From the NCBI GenBank assembly GCA_963546185.1, contig CAUULU010000018.1, positions 1 through 16,627 of the forward strand: a stretch of 16,627 nt of DNA. The letters run 5' to 3'. Position numbers and translations under genes: made by a program. This document shows positions 8,431 to 16,627 of the stretch, one piece after another. This stretch comes from JABCPO02 sp963546185. Its GTDB lineage: Bacteria; Bacillota; Clostridia; TANB77; CAG-508. Numbering within the stretch: position 1 is the stretch's first letter; each line of letters opens with the position of its first letter. The notes under the pieces were generated by a model. It saw nothing but the letters and a program-made list of their open reading frames with translations. It did no database searches and was not told the DNA's origin.

Positions 8431-8813
8431 ATTATTTTTATGATTTTTTTCTAGTTCAATAATATTGAAATTATGATAAAATAATAACTAAAAAATCTAT
8501 TATTTTATTAATCATATGATAGTTAGTATATAAAATTAATAAAAATAGAAGATGAAACAATAAAATTAGATTAATTTTAATATAATAATTATTATTTTAT
8601 ATAAATTAGCATTAAAATAGAATTGAAAAACTATAAAAAATGATAATAATGTTCTAAAAGAATCATTTAAAAGAAACAAGTGTTCCGTAGCTTAAAGCCA
8701 TTATAACAGTGAAATATTGTTACTTATTTTTAGAAAAAAATATAATTTTTTTTAGAAATCATAATATTTAAAATTTAGTTTTAAAATATTAATATAACTT
8801 TAATAAAATTTAC
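8431..8813. other. Non-coding AT-rich spacer
   Basis: No open frame of useful length and no RNA gene is visible. It holds poly-T and poly-A runs and a small hairpin-like stretch near 8706. A motif TGTTCCGTAGCTTA near 8682 loosely resembles the 5' end of the tRNA gene that follows, but no cloverleaf can be built from it. Confidence 0.5.
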
Positions 8814-8842
8814 TTGAGAAGTGAGATTAAAAGTATTATAAT
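8814..8842 (+). promoter_or_regulatory. Promoter for tRNA-Arg
   Basis: TTGAGA (8814-8819), a 17-base spacer and a perfect TATAAT (8837-8842) place the transcript start around 8849, a few bases ahead of the mature tRNA 5' end at 8857. Confidence 0.8.
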
Positions 8843-8856
8843 TAGTAGTAATAAAT

Positions 8857-8933
8857 GTTCCCATAGCTCAGTAGGATAGAGCACTCGCCTCCTAAGCGAG
8901 GGGTCAGAAGTTCGAATCTTCTTGGGAACGCCA
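8857..8933 (+). tRNA. tRNA-Arg, anticodon CCU (reads AGG)
   Basis: A full 77-base cloverleaf including an encoded CCA: acceptor GTTCCCA/TGGGAAC, D stem GCTC/GAGC, anticodon stem CTCGC/GCGAG with loop CTCCTAA, variable loop GGGTC, T stem AGAAG/CTTCT with loop TTCGAAT, and discriminator G. The anticodon CCU decodes the Arg codon AGG. It stands alone, with its own promoter and terminator. It matters for the CGG question because it is a dedicated reader for a rare G-ending Arg codon, yet it cannot pair at the first position of CGG. Confidence 0.96.
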
Positions 8934-8936
8934 TTT

Positions 8937-8962
8937 AAATATGCTATTAGCATATTTTTTTT
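8937..8962 (+). terminator. Rho-independent terminator after tRNA-Arg
   Basis: The 8-bp stem AATATGCT (8938-8945) / AGCATATT (8949-8956), with a 3-base loop and a T run, begins four bases past the tRNA CCA end. Confidence 0.85.
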
Positions 8963-9042
8963 ATTTCGTTAGTGTATCAAGATATCATTTTAATATAAAA
9001 GAGCGAAAATAAATGATATGATATGTAAGAAGGTAGGAATAT

Positions 9043-12000
9043 ATGAAAGATAATCAATCAAAAGGAAAACAATCATTTAAAGAATATTTAAAAATGAATA
9101 AAAAGAAAATTATTATCCCGGCAATAATTTTGGGTGTATCTTTTTTTAGCTTTTATAGGATAAATACAAAGCAAGATATAATTAAAAAAATAGATTCAAA
9201 TATTGAAGGAGTAAAGAGCTCACAATTTGCTAATAATAATTATTATATAATAAGAACAAATACAAATAGTATGTATGGATTTCATAGAGCAGATGGAAAT
9301 GATTATATAATAGGAACAGCAGATATATTCTTAAGTGATGAAAATGGAAATAGAGTAAAACCAAGAGAAGTAAAGATATATGCAGAAAAAGATGGAAAGA
9401 AAACATATTTTAATGTATATAATGATAGATATGATTTTGAATTATTATTAAATAGTGTAGACACAGGAGAATATACAATCTATGTAGAAGCAGTAGGAAA
9501 TAATGGAAAAACATATAGAGAGAAATTATGGATAGGTGGACACTTAAGAAAAAATATAACAGTATCTGAAATGCAAACAGAAGCAAGAGTAGAAGAAGGA
9601 AAAATAATCTTAAAGAAAAAGGGAGAACCTAATTATATAATAAGAACAAATACAAATAGTATATATGGATTCCATAGAGGAGATGGAAATGATTATACAA
9701 TAGGAACAGCAGATATATTCTTAAGTGATGAAAACGGAAACAGAGTAAAACCAAGAGAAGTGAAGATATATGCAGAAAAAGATGGAAATAAGAAATATTT
9801 TAATGTATATAATGATAGATATGATTTTGAACTATTATTAAATAATGTAGAAGCAGGAGAATATATAATTTATGCAGAAGCAGTAGGAAATAATGGAAAA
9901 ACATATAGAGAAAAACTATGGATAGGTGGACACTTAAGAAAGAACATAACAGTATCTGGAATGCAAACAGAAACAAAGGTAGAAGAAGGAAAAATAGTTT
10001 TTAAATCCTTAAAACAACAATCAAAACCAGAACCAAAAGAAAAATTAGATAAAACTAACTTAAATAAGAAACTAAAGGAAGTAGAAGAGTTAGTAAAAGG
10101 TAAAGAGTTAACAGAAAACTTAAAGAAAGATAAAACAGAAGAAAGTGTAAGAAAATATACTGAAGAATATAATAAGATGGTATCAAACTTAAATAATGTT
10201 AAGGTTAATATATCAAAGCTAGGAGAAGATAAAACTTCAGAAAATGAAGCTAAATTAAACCAATATATTAGAGAGTTAGATAACATAAAAAATAGTTTAA
10301 GTATTTTAGATAATATATTAAAAGTAAAAGAACAACCAAAGCCTAAACTTGATAAAACTATTTTAAATAATAAGTTTAAAGAAGTTGAAAATCTAATAAA
10401 AATAAGAGCTTTAACAGGTGGATTAAAAAATAATAAAACAGGAGATAGTATTAAGAGATATCAAGATGAATATAATAAGATTATGTTAAGGATTAACGAT
10501 GTTAAAGTAAATATATCAAAGCTTGGCGAATACAAGACACAAGAAAATGAAAAGAATTTAAATCAGTACATTAATGAATTAGATAACATAAAAAAATCTT
10601 TGAACAATTTAAATAGTATATTAAAAATAAAATTAGATAAAACTATTTTAAACTCTAGATTAAAAGAAACAGAAGAACTAATAAACAGTAAGAAACTTAC
10701 TGAAGATAAGAAAAAAGGTAAAACAGAAGAAAGTATAAAAGAATATAATACTAAATTAAATGAGCAAATAATTAAATTTAATAATGTTAATTTAGATATT
10801 TCTAAATTAGGTGAAGAAAAAATAACTCAAAACGAAAGTAAACTAAATAATTATATTACTGAATTAAATAATATTAAAACTAATTTAAATAACTTGGATA
10901 AAATCTTAAAAGATAAACCACAACCAAAATCTAAGCTTAATAAGATTAATCTAAATAATAAACTAAAGGAAGTGGAAGACTTAGTAAAAGGTAGAGAGTT
11001 AACAGAAAACTTAAAGAAAGACAAGACAGAAGAAAGTGTAAGAAAATACAATGAAGAATATATTAAGGTAGTATCAAACTTAAATTCTATTAAGGTTAAT
11101 ATATCAAAACTAGGAGAAGATAAGACTTCAGAAAATGAAAGTAAATTAAATCAATATATTAGAGATTTAGATAACATAAAAAATAGTTTAGATATATTAA
11201 ATAATATATTAAAAGTAAAAGAAGAGAAAACAGAAAAGAAAGTTGAATTTAATAATATATCTTCTATAAAATTATTCCAAAATTCACCATATGGAGAAGC
11301 ATGGGTAACAATATTAGAATATATACCTACTAACTTTAATGATTATTTTATAAAAATAGAATCTAATAATCATAGACCTATTATTTTAGGTGTTAATAAG
11401 ATAGAGAAAGTTGGTAATAAGTATAAGATATATGGGGATAATATTGAGTATATTTTAGGAGAAAATGATTTAAAAACAAAAGACATTACTAAAATAAAAG
11501 GATATCAGAATGATAAATCTAATATATATAATAATATAATTAAATTAATACCATATTATAATCTAGAAACAGTTATAGAAATAGGGAATAAAGTAAATAA
11601 TTCTAGTGTTTTAAATAAGAAAAAAATAAATAGTATTATACCTCTAAAAGATAAAGAAGTTTCATCTTCAGAAGAAGTAAGAAATGGATTATCAAATAAG
11701 GTGATGATAAAATTTGACGATAATACAGTAGAATATTATAATTTAGAAAATTTAGGGAAATTTAAACAATTTAAGGAATATAATATTAATTTAAATGGAG
11801 AAAAGATATTATATACTCCTGAATTAGGAATTGAAAATTCTAAAACAAAAGAAATTGTTAATGAAATTAAGCAACAATTTGAAAAGGTAAATTTTTTTGA
11901 AGATAAAAAAATATTTGAAATTTTAAATCCTAGAATAAAAGCACTTGATAAGATAAAGAAAAGAAATGAAATGAAGAAACAACTTGGAAGAGAAGTTTCA

Positions 12001-14051
12001 GATGAAGAATTATTAAAAGAATTACAAAAAATAACTTTAGAAAAAATGTCATATAAGGATTCATTTGATAATATTCAAAAAAATATTGATGACATTTTAA
12101 ATACATTATTAATAAATAATCAAAATATTATTACAAATAATATGTCTTTAGAAAAAGTTAAGAAAAAATTAATAGATAATAAAGAAAAGGTATTATTAGG
12201 TCTTACATATATAGATAGATTATATAATTTGAAATATTCGAATATTAATTTGAAAAACTTAATAATATATTATCCAGAATTTTTTGGAAAAAAAGTTGAT
12301 ATTATAGAGTTTTTAATAATGGTTGGTGATATGCAATATTTAGAATACAAGCTAGATGCAACACCTGCAACATTTAGAAAAAAATTTAATTATATTTTTA
12401 AAGAACAAACAATACCAGAATTTTTAGAAAATATGAAAAATATTTTTGAACCAAAATTAAGTATTAATGATTGGTTTAAAAAAGCAAGTAATGCATATAT
12501 AGAAGAACAAAAATCAGAATATAATAATAATTTAGAATATCAAATATTTAATAAATTAAAAAAAGATTCTGAACAAAAATATTTATTACCATTACTTAAT
12601 GTATCAGAAAATTCAATATATGCAATAACAACAGTGACAACAACAACATTTGGGATTGTAGATGCATATGTAGATAGAGATGGTACACAGGTAGAAAGAG
12701 AAAAACAGTTAAGAGAATTTAAAGAAAAACTTAGAGAAACAGCTAAAAGACAAGCAACATTTTTAGATTTTTGGTTTAGAATATCAAATAAGGATACACA
12801 TCATAATCTGATATCTAATAGAATTGTAATGGATTCATTAAGAATATTTAATAAAAATCCATATGCTAATGCAAGAGATACGTGGTCTAAAGAATATGGA
12901 ACACAAGCATCTAAGGGAGTTTCAGAATTTGTAGCACCATTTGATTTTTATAGAGAATTTTTTGTTGCAGATGGTGAAGCAAATGGACTTCGGAGTAAAT
13001 ATGTTCCTTGCGAAAGCTTTAGAAAATAGAGGACTTACAACATATTCACATGAACTTACACATTTATTTGATAGAACAGTTATATTAAATAATAATGGAA
13101 GAAGAGATGGTGTAGGTGGTGAATTTTATGCAAGAGGAATTTACGAAACTTATGAAGATGTAAAAGAAAGTATTTTAAATTTAAATCTTATATTTAATGA
13201 AAAAGGGAAGGATGGATATAGGAATACTGACCCTACAAGATTTACTAAAGAAGAAGATTTGAAGAAATATATGGGAGGAGTATTTGATGTATTATATACT
13301 TTAGATTATTTAGAAGCAAAAGAAGTATTAAGTAAAGATTCAAATACTAAGAAACAATATTTTAATAAGATTGAACAAAAAGAAGATGGTAGAAGTGGTG
13401 ACACAGGTAAACATACAATAGATGTATTTAAGAATATAGATATAAATACAGCTAATAATTTACATAATATTAAAGATTTAATAGATAATGATTTGGTAGT
13501 TTCTAGATATGCATTCCAAGGTATAAGTACAATAGGTGAAGCTAGAACTAATGGATATTATATAATAGATATGTTTAGACCAATATATGCAGCTATACAA
13601 AATAATAATGGGGCATCTCGGAGATATTACTATGAGAAGAACATTATATGAATTATTAGCAGAATTTGGATATAAGGATGGTGTAGTACCATATATATCA
13701 AATATGTATAAAGATGCTGCTAAAAATGGTGGACATAAGTTATCAGATACATTTATTTTAAATAAGATATTTAAGGGGAATTACTCAAATCTAAAAGAAT
13801 TTAAGAATAAGATGTTTGAAAGACGTATACATAATTTATCAAAATTAAAAGAAATAGAAATAGAATGGGAAGGAAAAACTATTAAGGTCAATAATATTAA
13901 ACTTGAAGAATTAATGAAAAATGCGGTTAATAAGGATTTAGAATTAATTAATCAAAATAGAAAACCTAAATATGTTGATGAATTAAAGAAAGTTGTATAT
14001 AAGAAATATTTTAATATTACAAATGAATTTATAGGAAGTATATATAATTAA
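9043..14051 (+). CDS. M26-like (IgA1/Zmp-type) zinc metalloprotease with repeat domains (two +1 frameshifts)
   Basis: The joined product is 1668 residues. ATG 9043 follows AAGGTAGG. Residues 1-22 are charged and 23-38 form a hydrophobic segment (signal peptide or membrane anchor), so the protein is exported. Two near-identical 130-residue repeats (about 67-196 and 197-320) resemble GBS Bsp-like surface modules. Four coiled, FIVAR-like repeats of about 95-101 residues start at 335, 436, 531 and 632. An unassigned region follows to about 1300. The catalytic part has HELTH (1336-1340) and, 20 residues past the second His, E1360 in GRRDGVGGEFYARG, the zinc-ligand pattern of streptococcal M26 proteases. 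CGG codons at 12991 (G1317) and 13619 (G1526) interrupt the frame, the first just before HELTH. No LPXTG anchor is visible. The substrate is unknown; a role against host glycoproteins or immunoglobulin is only by analogy. Confidence 0.88.
9241..10000 (+). repeat. Tandem 390-bp repeat in the metalloprotease gene
   Basis: Two copies start at 9241 and 9631 and encode the same module (IIRTNTNS-YGFHR through WIGGHLRKNITVS). DNA identity is very high, with mostly single-base changes, pointing to a recent duplication or ongoing gene conversion. Such tandem units can expand or contract by slippage or recombination. Confidence 0.9.
10045..11230 (+). repeat. Four FIVAR-like repeats of about 290-300 bp
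   Basis: Units begin near 10045, 10348, 10633 and 10936, each opening with L-(D/N)-K-x-x-L-N and carrying the conserved ISKLGE block. Units 1 and 4 are far closer to each other, even at DNA level, than to units 2 and 3. Short Pro/Lys linkers (QPKPK, QPKSK) separate several units. FIVAR modules are usually helical stalks or binding domains in surface proteins. Confidence 0.8.
12988..12993 (+). other. CGG +1 recoding site 1 in the metalloprotease gene
   Basis: CTT CGG AGT. Removing the C at 12991 gives CTT GGA GTA AAT (LGVN) and joins the N-terminal 1316 residues to the HELTH segment 19 residues later. Shares GGACTTCGGA with the dnaA and gpmI sites. The unshifted frame stops after 11 more codons. 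Confidence 0.8.
13616..13621 (+). other. CGG +1 recoding site 2 in the metalloprotease gene
   Basis: TCT CGG AGA. Removing the C at 13619 gives TCT GGA GAT ATT (SGDI) and continues the catalytic region for about 140 residues to a TAA at 14049-14051. The preceding codon is Ser TCT, unlike the other sites. Confidence 0.75.
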
Positions 14052-14058
14052 GATAAAG

Positions 14059-14084
14059 AAAAAGAGGATTGAGATCCTCTTTTT
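14059..14084. terminator. Bidirectional terminator between the metalloprotease gene and gyrA
   Basis: An 11-bp perfect stem AAAAAGAGGAT (14059-14069) / ATCCTCTTTTT (14074-14084) with a 4-base loop. The A run on one side and T run on the other let it stop transcripts from both convergent genes. Confidence 0.9.
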
Positions 14085-14092
14085 TATATTTA

Positions 14093-16558
14093 TTAATTTT
14101 CATCTTCTTCTATTAAATCTTCTTCACTTTCAATTGTTTCAATACTTACAACTTTAGAACTATCAGTTGTTTTAATTAAAGTAACACCCTGTGTTGCTCT
14201 ACTTAAAATACTTATAGATTCAACTTTTATACGAATAATTGTACCTTCATTAGTTATAAGCATTAAATCTTCATTTCCATTTACAATCTTAGTTCCTACA
14301 AGATTTCCAGTTTTTTTAGTTATATTATATGTAAGTACTCCTGTACCTCCACGTTTTTGAATTCTATATTCTTCTAATTCTGTACGTTTACCAAATCCTG
14401 ATTCAGTAATTGCAAGAAGTGTATTATCTTTAAGATCAGTATATGTATCCATTCCAATAACTGTATCATCTTTTATTAGTTTAATACCTATAACACCTTG
14501 TGATGATCTTCCTGTTTCACGAACATCAGTTTCTTCAAATGTTATAGCTTTACCATTTCTAGTTACTAATATTATTTTTGAATTACCATTTGTAAGTTTA
14601 ACATCTATTAATTTATCATCATCTTTTAGGTTTATTGCAATTATACCAGATTTTCTTACAGATGAATATTCTGTAAGTTTAGTTTTTTTAATCATACCTA
14701 AAGTTGTAGACATAAGTAGATAATAATCATCTTCAAATTTGTTTATAGGCATTATTACTTCTACTTTTTCTTCTGAGTCTAAAGGAAGTAAGTTTATAAT
14801 TGCTGTACCTTTTGCTATACGACTAGCTTCTGGGATATCATATCCTTTAAGTTGATAAACTTTACCTTTGTTTGTGAAGAATAATATATTATCATGTGTT
14901 GATGCTGTAAATAATTCTTTAACAAAATCTTCATCACGTGTTGCCATTCCAGTTATACCTTTTCCACCTCTATGTTGAGACTTATAAGTACTTGCAGGCA
15001 TTCTCTTAATATATCCCAAATGTGTTAAAGCTATTACAGATTGTTCTTCTTTGATTAAATCTTCTAAAGAAATTTCATCTTGACTTGGAATAATTTTTGT
15101 TAATCTATCATTTCCGAATTTTTCTTGTACTTCATTTAGTTCTTCTTTAATTATTTGATATTGTTTTTCATCACTTGCTAATATTGCTTTTAATTCAGCA
15201 ACAATCTTTAATAATTCATTATATTCAGCTTCGATTTTTTCGATTTGAAGTCCTGTAAGAGTTTTTAATCTCATATCTAGAATTGCTTGTGCTTGTATAT
15301 CTGTTAAGTCAAAACGTTTCATTAAACGTTCTTTTGCATCATCATAAGCACTTCTTATAATTCTAATTACTTCATCAATATTTTCAATAGCTATACGTAA
15401 TCCTTCTAATATATGAAGTCTTGCTTCTGCTTTTTTAAGTTCAAATTTAGATCTTCTTATAATAACTTCTTTTCTATGTGAAACAAATATTTCTATAGAA
15501 TCTTTTAAGTTTAAAATTTTTGGTTGATTATTTACTAAAGCAAGATTTATAACACCAAAAGTTGATTGAAGTTGTGTATGTTTATATAACAGATTAAGAA
15601 TTAATTGTGGATTTGCATCTCTTTTTAATTCTATAGTTACACGAACAGAAGCATCTCTATCTGATTCATCTCTAATATCTGAAATACCTTCAACTTTTTT
15701 ATCTTTAACAAGTTCTGCTATATTTTCTATTAATTTAGCTTTATTTACTTGATAAGGAAGAGAAGAGATTATAATTCTTTGTTTAGAATTAGTTACTTGT
15801 TCAATAGAAGCTTCACCACGCATTATTAATTTACCTCTACCAGTATTATATGCTTCTTCTATTCCAGATACACCTAGAATCATTGCTCCTGTTGGGAAGT
15901 CTGGCCCTTTTATATATTGCATTAATTCTTTTATAGTTATATCTTTATTATCTATATATGCTATAGTTGCAGAAATTACTTCTCTTAAGTTGTGAGGAGG
16001 TATATTTGATGCCATACCTACAGCAATACCAGAACCACCATTTACTAATAATTGTGGGATTCTAGTTGGAAGAACAGTTGGTTCTACTAATCTATCATCA
16101 AAATTAGGTCTAAAATCTACTGTTTCTTTTTCTATATCTTCAAGCATTTTTTCTGCTATTTTAGACATTCTTACTTCTGTATAACGGTAAGCAGCTGGTG
16201 GATCACCATCTATAGATCCGAAGTTACCATGTCCATCTATAAGAGTGTGTCTTAGTGAAAAATCTTGTGCAAATCTAACCATTGCATCATATATTGAAGA
16301 GTCACCATGTGGGTGATAACTACCTAAAACATCACCAACAACTTTGGCAGCCTTTACATAACCTTTTGAAGGTAAAATACCTTTTTCATACATTGAGTAT
16401 AATATTCTTCTATGTACAGGTTTTAAACCATCTCTTGCATCTGGAAGAGCACGAGAGATTATAACACTCATTGCATAATCCATATATGATTTTTTCATTT
16501 CAGAGGCAACAGTTCTTTCTATAATTTTTTCATTTTCTATATTATTTTCATTACTCAT
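14093..16558 (-). CDS. gyrA: DNA gyrase subunit A
   Basis: GyrA is the DNA breakage-reunion subunit of gyrase, partner of GyrB. The 821-residue frame is unbroken. The catalytic tyrosine is Y126 in AAYRYTEVRMS. The quinolone-resistance region reads YHPHGDSSIYD, with S87 and D91 at the positions of E. coli S83 and D87, so it has the susceptible-type residues. An HRGGKGI motif resembling the GyrA box lies in the C-terminal half, followed by beta-pinwheel repeats and an acidic tail. It has no in-frame CGG. Two CGG triplets (16220-16218 and 15116-15114) fall within TTC GGA, and the first lies in CTTCGGA, the same seven bases as the frameshift sites, yet the frame stays open. The gene is separated from gyrB by about 5.7 kb and faces the opposite way. 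Confidence 0.97.
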   Translation of the reverse strand: MSNENNIENEKIIERTVASEMKKSYMDYAMSVIISRALPDARDGLKPVHRRILYSMYEKGILPSKGYVKAAKVVGDVLGSYHPHGDSSIYDAMVRFAQDFSLRHTLIDGHGNFGSIDGDPPAAYRYTEVRMSKIAEKMLEDIEKETVDFRPNFDDRLVEPTVLPTRIPQLLVNGGSGIAVGMASNIPPHNLREVISATIAYIDNKDITIKELMQYIKGPDFPTGAMILGVSGIEEAYNTGRGKLIMRGEASIEQVTNSKQRIIISSLPYQVNKAKLIENIAELVKDKKVEGISDIRDESDRDASVRVTIELKRDANPQLILNLLYKHTQLQSTFGVINLALVNNQPKILNLKDSIEIFVSHRKEVIIRRSKFELKKAEARLHILEGLRIAIENIDEVIRIIRSAYDDAKERLMKRFDLTDIQAQAILDMRLKTLTGLQIEKIEAEYNELLKIVAELKAILASDEKQYQIIKEELNEVQEKFGNDRLTKIIPSQDEISLEDLIKEEQSVIALTHLGYIKRMPASTYKSQHRGGKGITGMATRDEDFVKELFTASTHDNILFFTNKGKVYQLKGYDIPEASRIAKGTAIINLLPLDSEEKVEVIMPINKFEDDYYLLMSTTLGMIKKTKLTEYSSVRKSGIIAINLKDDDKLIDVKLTNGNSKIILVTRNGKAITFEETDVRETGRSSQGVIGIKLIKDDTVIGMDTYTDLKDNTLLAITESGFGKRTELEEYRIQKRGGTGVLTYNITKKTGNLVGTKIVNGNEDLMLITNEGTIIRIKVESISILSRATQGVTLIKTTDSSKVVSIETIESEEDLIEEDEN

Positions 16559-16590
16559 TATTTTGCTCTCTTTCTTTTATTTCTAAGGTT

Positions 16591-16619
16591 ATTATATAAA
16601 ATTAGTATAGTATTTTCAA
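16591..16619 (-). promoter_or_regulatory. gyrA promoter
   Basis: On the minus strand TTGAAA (16619-16614), a 17-base spacer and a perfect TATAAT (16596-16591) lie about 35 bases upstream of the gyrA ATG. The ribosome binding site between them is weak (AGAAAGAGAGC). Confidence 0.8.
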
Positions 16620-16627
16620 GGAATATA

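Noticed and set aside
8680..8720. Degenerate tRNA fragment (TGTTCCGTAGCTTA) before tRNA-Arg
   Set aside because: Only about a dozen bases resemble the tRNA 5' end, and no stems or T arm can be drawn.
1261..13651. Random assembly or sequencing indels as the cause of the frame breaks
   Set aside because: Errors in AT-rich DNA normally fall in poly-A or poly-T runs and vary in base and direction. Here all seven are an added C before a Gly codon with the frame otherwise clean. A motif-specific systematic error is still possible and is kept as the main alternative.
9043..14051. Metalloprotease gene as a pseudogene
   Set aside because: Both frame breaks are the same event seen in essential genes, the active-site residues are intact, and there are no other stops or indels over 5 kb.
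1..16627. Simple sense reassignment of CGG to another amino acid without frameshift
   Set aside because: In the zero frame every site runs to a stop within a few to about 17 codons and loses homology at once, so a one-for-one codon change cannot explain the sequence; a base must be skipped.
1..16627. TGA as a sense codon (Mycoplasma-like code)
   Set aside because: No conserved Trp position needs TGA; TGG is used, and the TGA codons seen lie only in the abandoned zero frame after CGG.

Overview
The window is the replication-origin region of a very AT-rich bacterial chromosome. It reads with the standard bacterial code: TGG is Trp, TGA is never needed as a sense codon, and AGA is the main Arg codon. 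The gene set, the extreme AT content and a large repeat-rich surface metalloprotease suggest a host-associated Fusobacteriota of the Leptotrichiaceae type (Sneathia/Streptobacillus relatives). That placement is an inference from gene content, not from a database search.

Layout. Minus strand, left edge: the first codons of rpmH (L34) with its promoter, then gpmI (phosphoglycerate mutase). An AT-rich divergent spacer with DnaA boxes leads to dnaA (plus). Next is oriC: a DnaA-box array inside a long inverted repeat, ending in a DnaA-trio. The run dnaN-recF-gyrB follows and closes at a strong terminator. After about 400 bases with no gene come tRNA-Arg(CCU) with its own promoter and terminator, then a gene of about 5 kb for a secreted or anchored M26-like zinc metalloprotease. 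A bidirectional terminator separates this from convergent gyrA (minus), whose promoter lies at the right edge.

The outstanding feature is a recurrent +1 frame change. Seven times, in five genes (gpmI, dnaA, dnaN, gyrB twice, metalloprotease twice), the reading frame breaks where an extra C precedes a Gly codon, so that an in-frame CGG appears. Skipping one base restores a full-length protein of normal family length each time, often at an invariant glycine such as the DnaA P-loop. In-frame CGG occurs nowhere else in the window. The eight other CGG triplets in coding DNA are out of phase, and those genes stay open, including a CTTCGGA in gyrA identical to the frameshift core. I interpret this as recoding: CGG is probably an unassigned or hungry codon that triggers +1 frameshifting, with the result that CGGN is read as one glycine. 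A systematic sequencing artefact is the main alternative. The genes are therefore annotated as intact CDSs joined across these sites.

Functionally, dnaA, dnaN, recF, gyrB and gyrA are the replication initiation, clamp, repair and supercoiling genes usual at an origin. If CGG recoding is real, initiator, clamp and gyrase B synthesis all depend on it.
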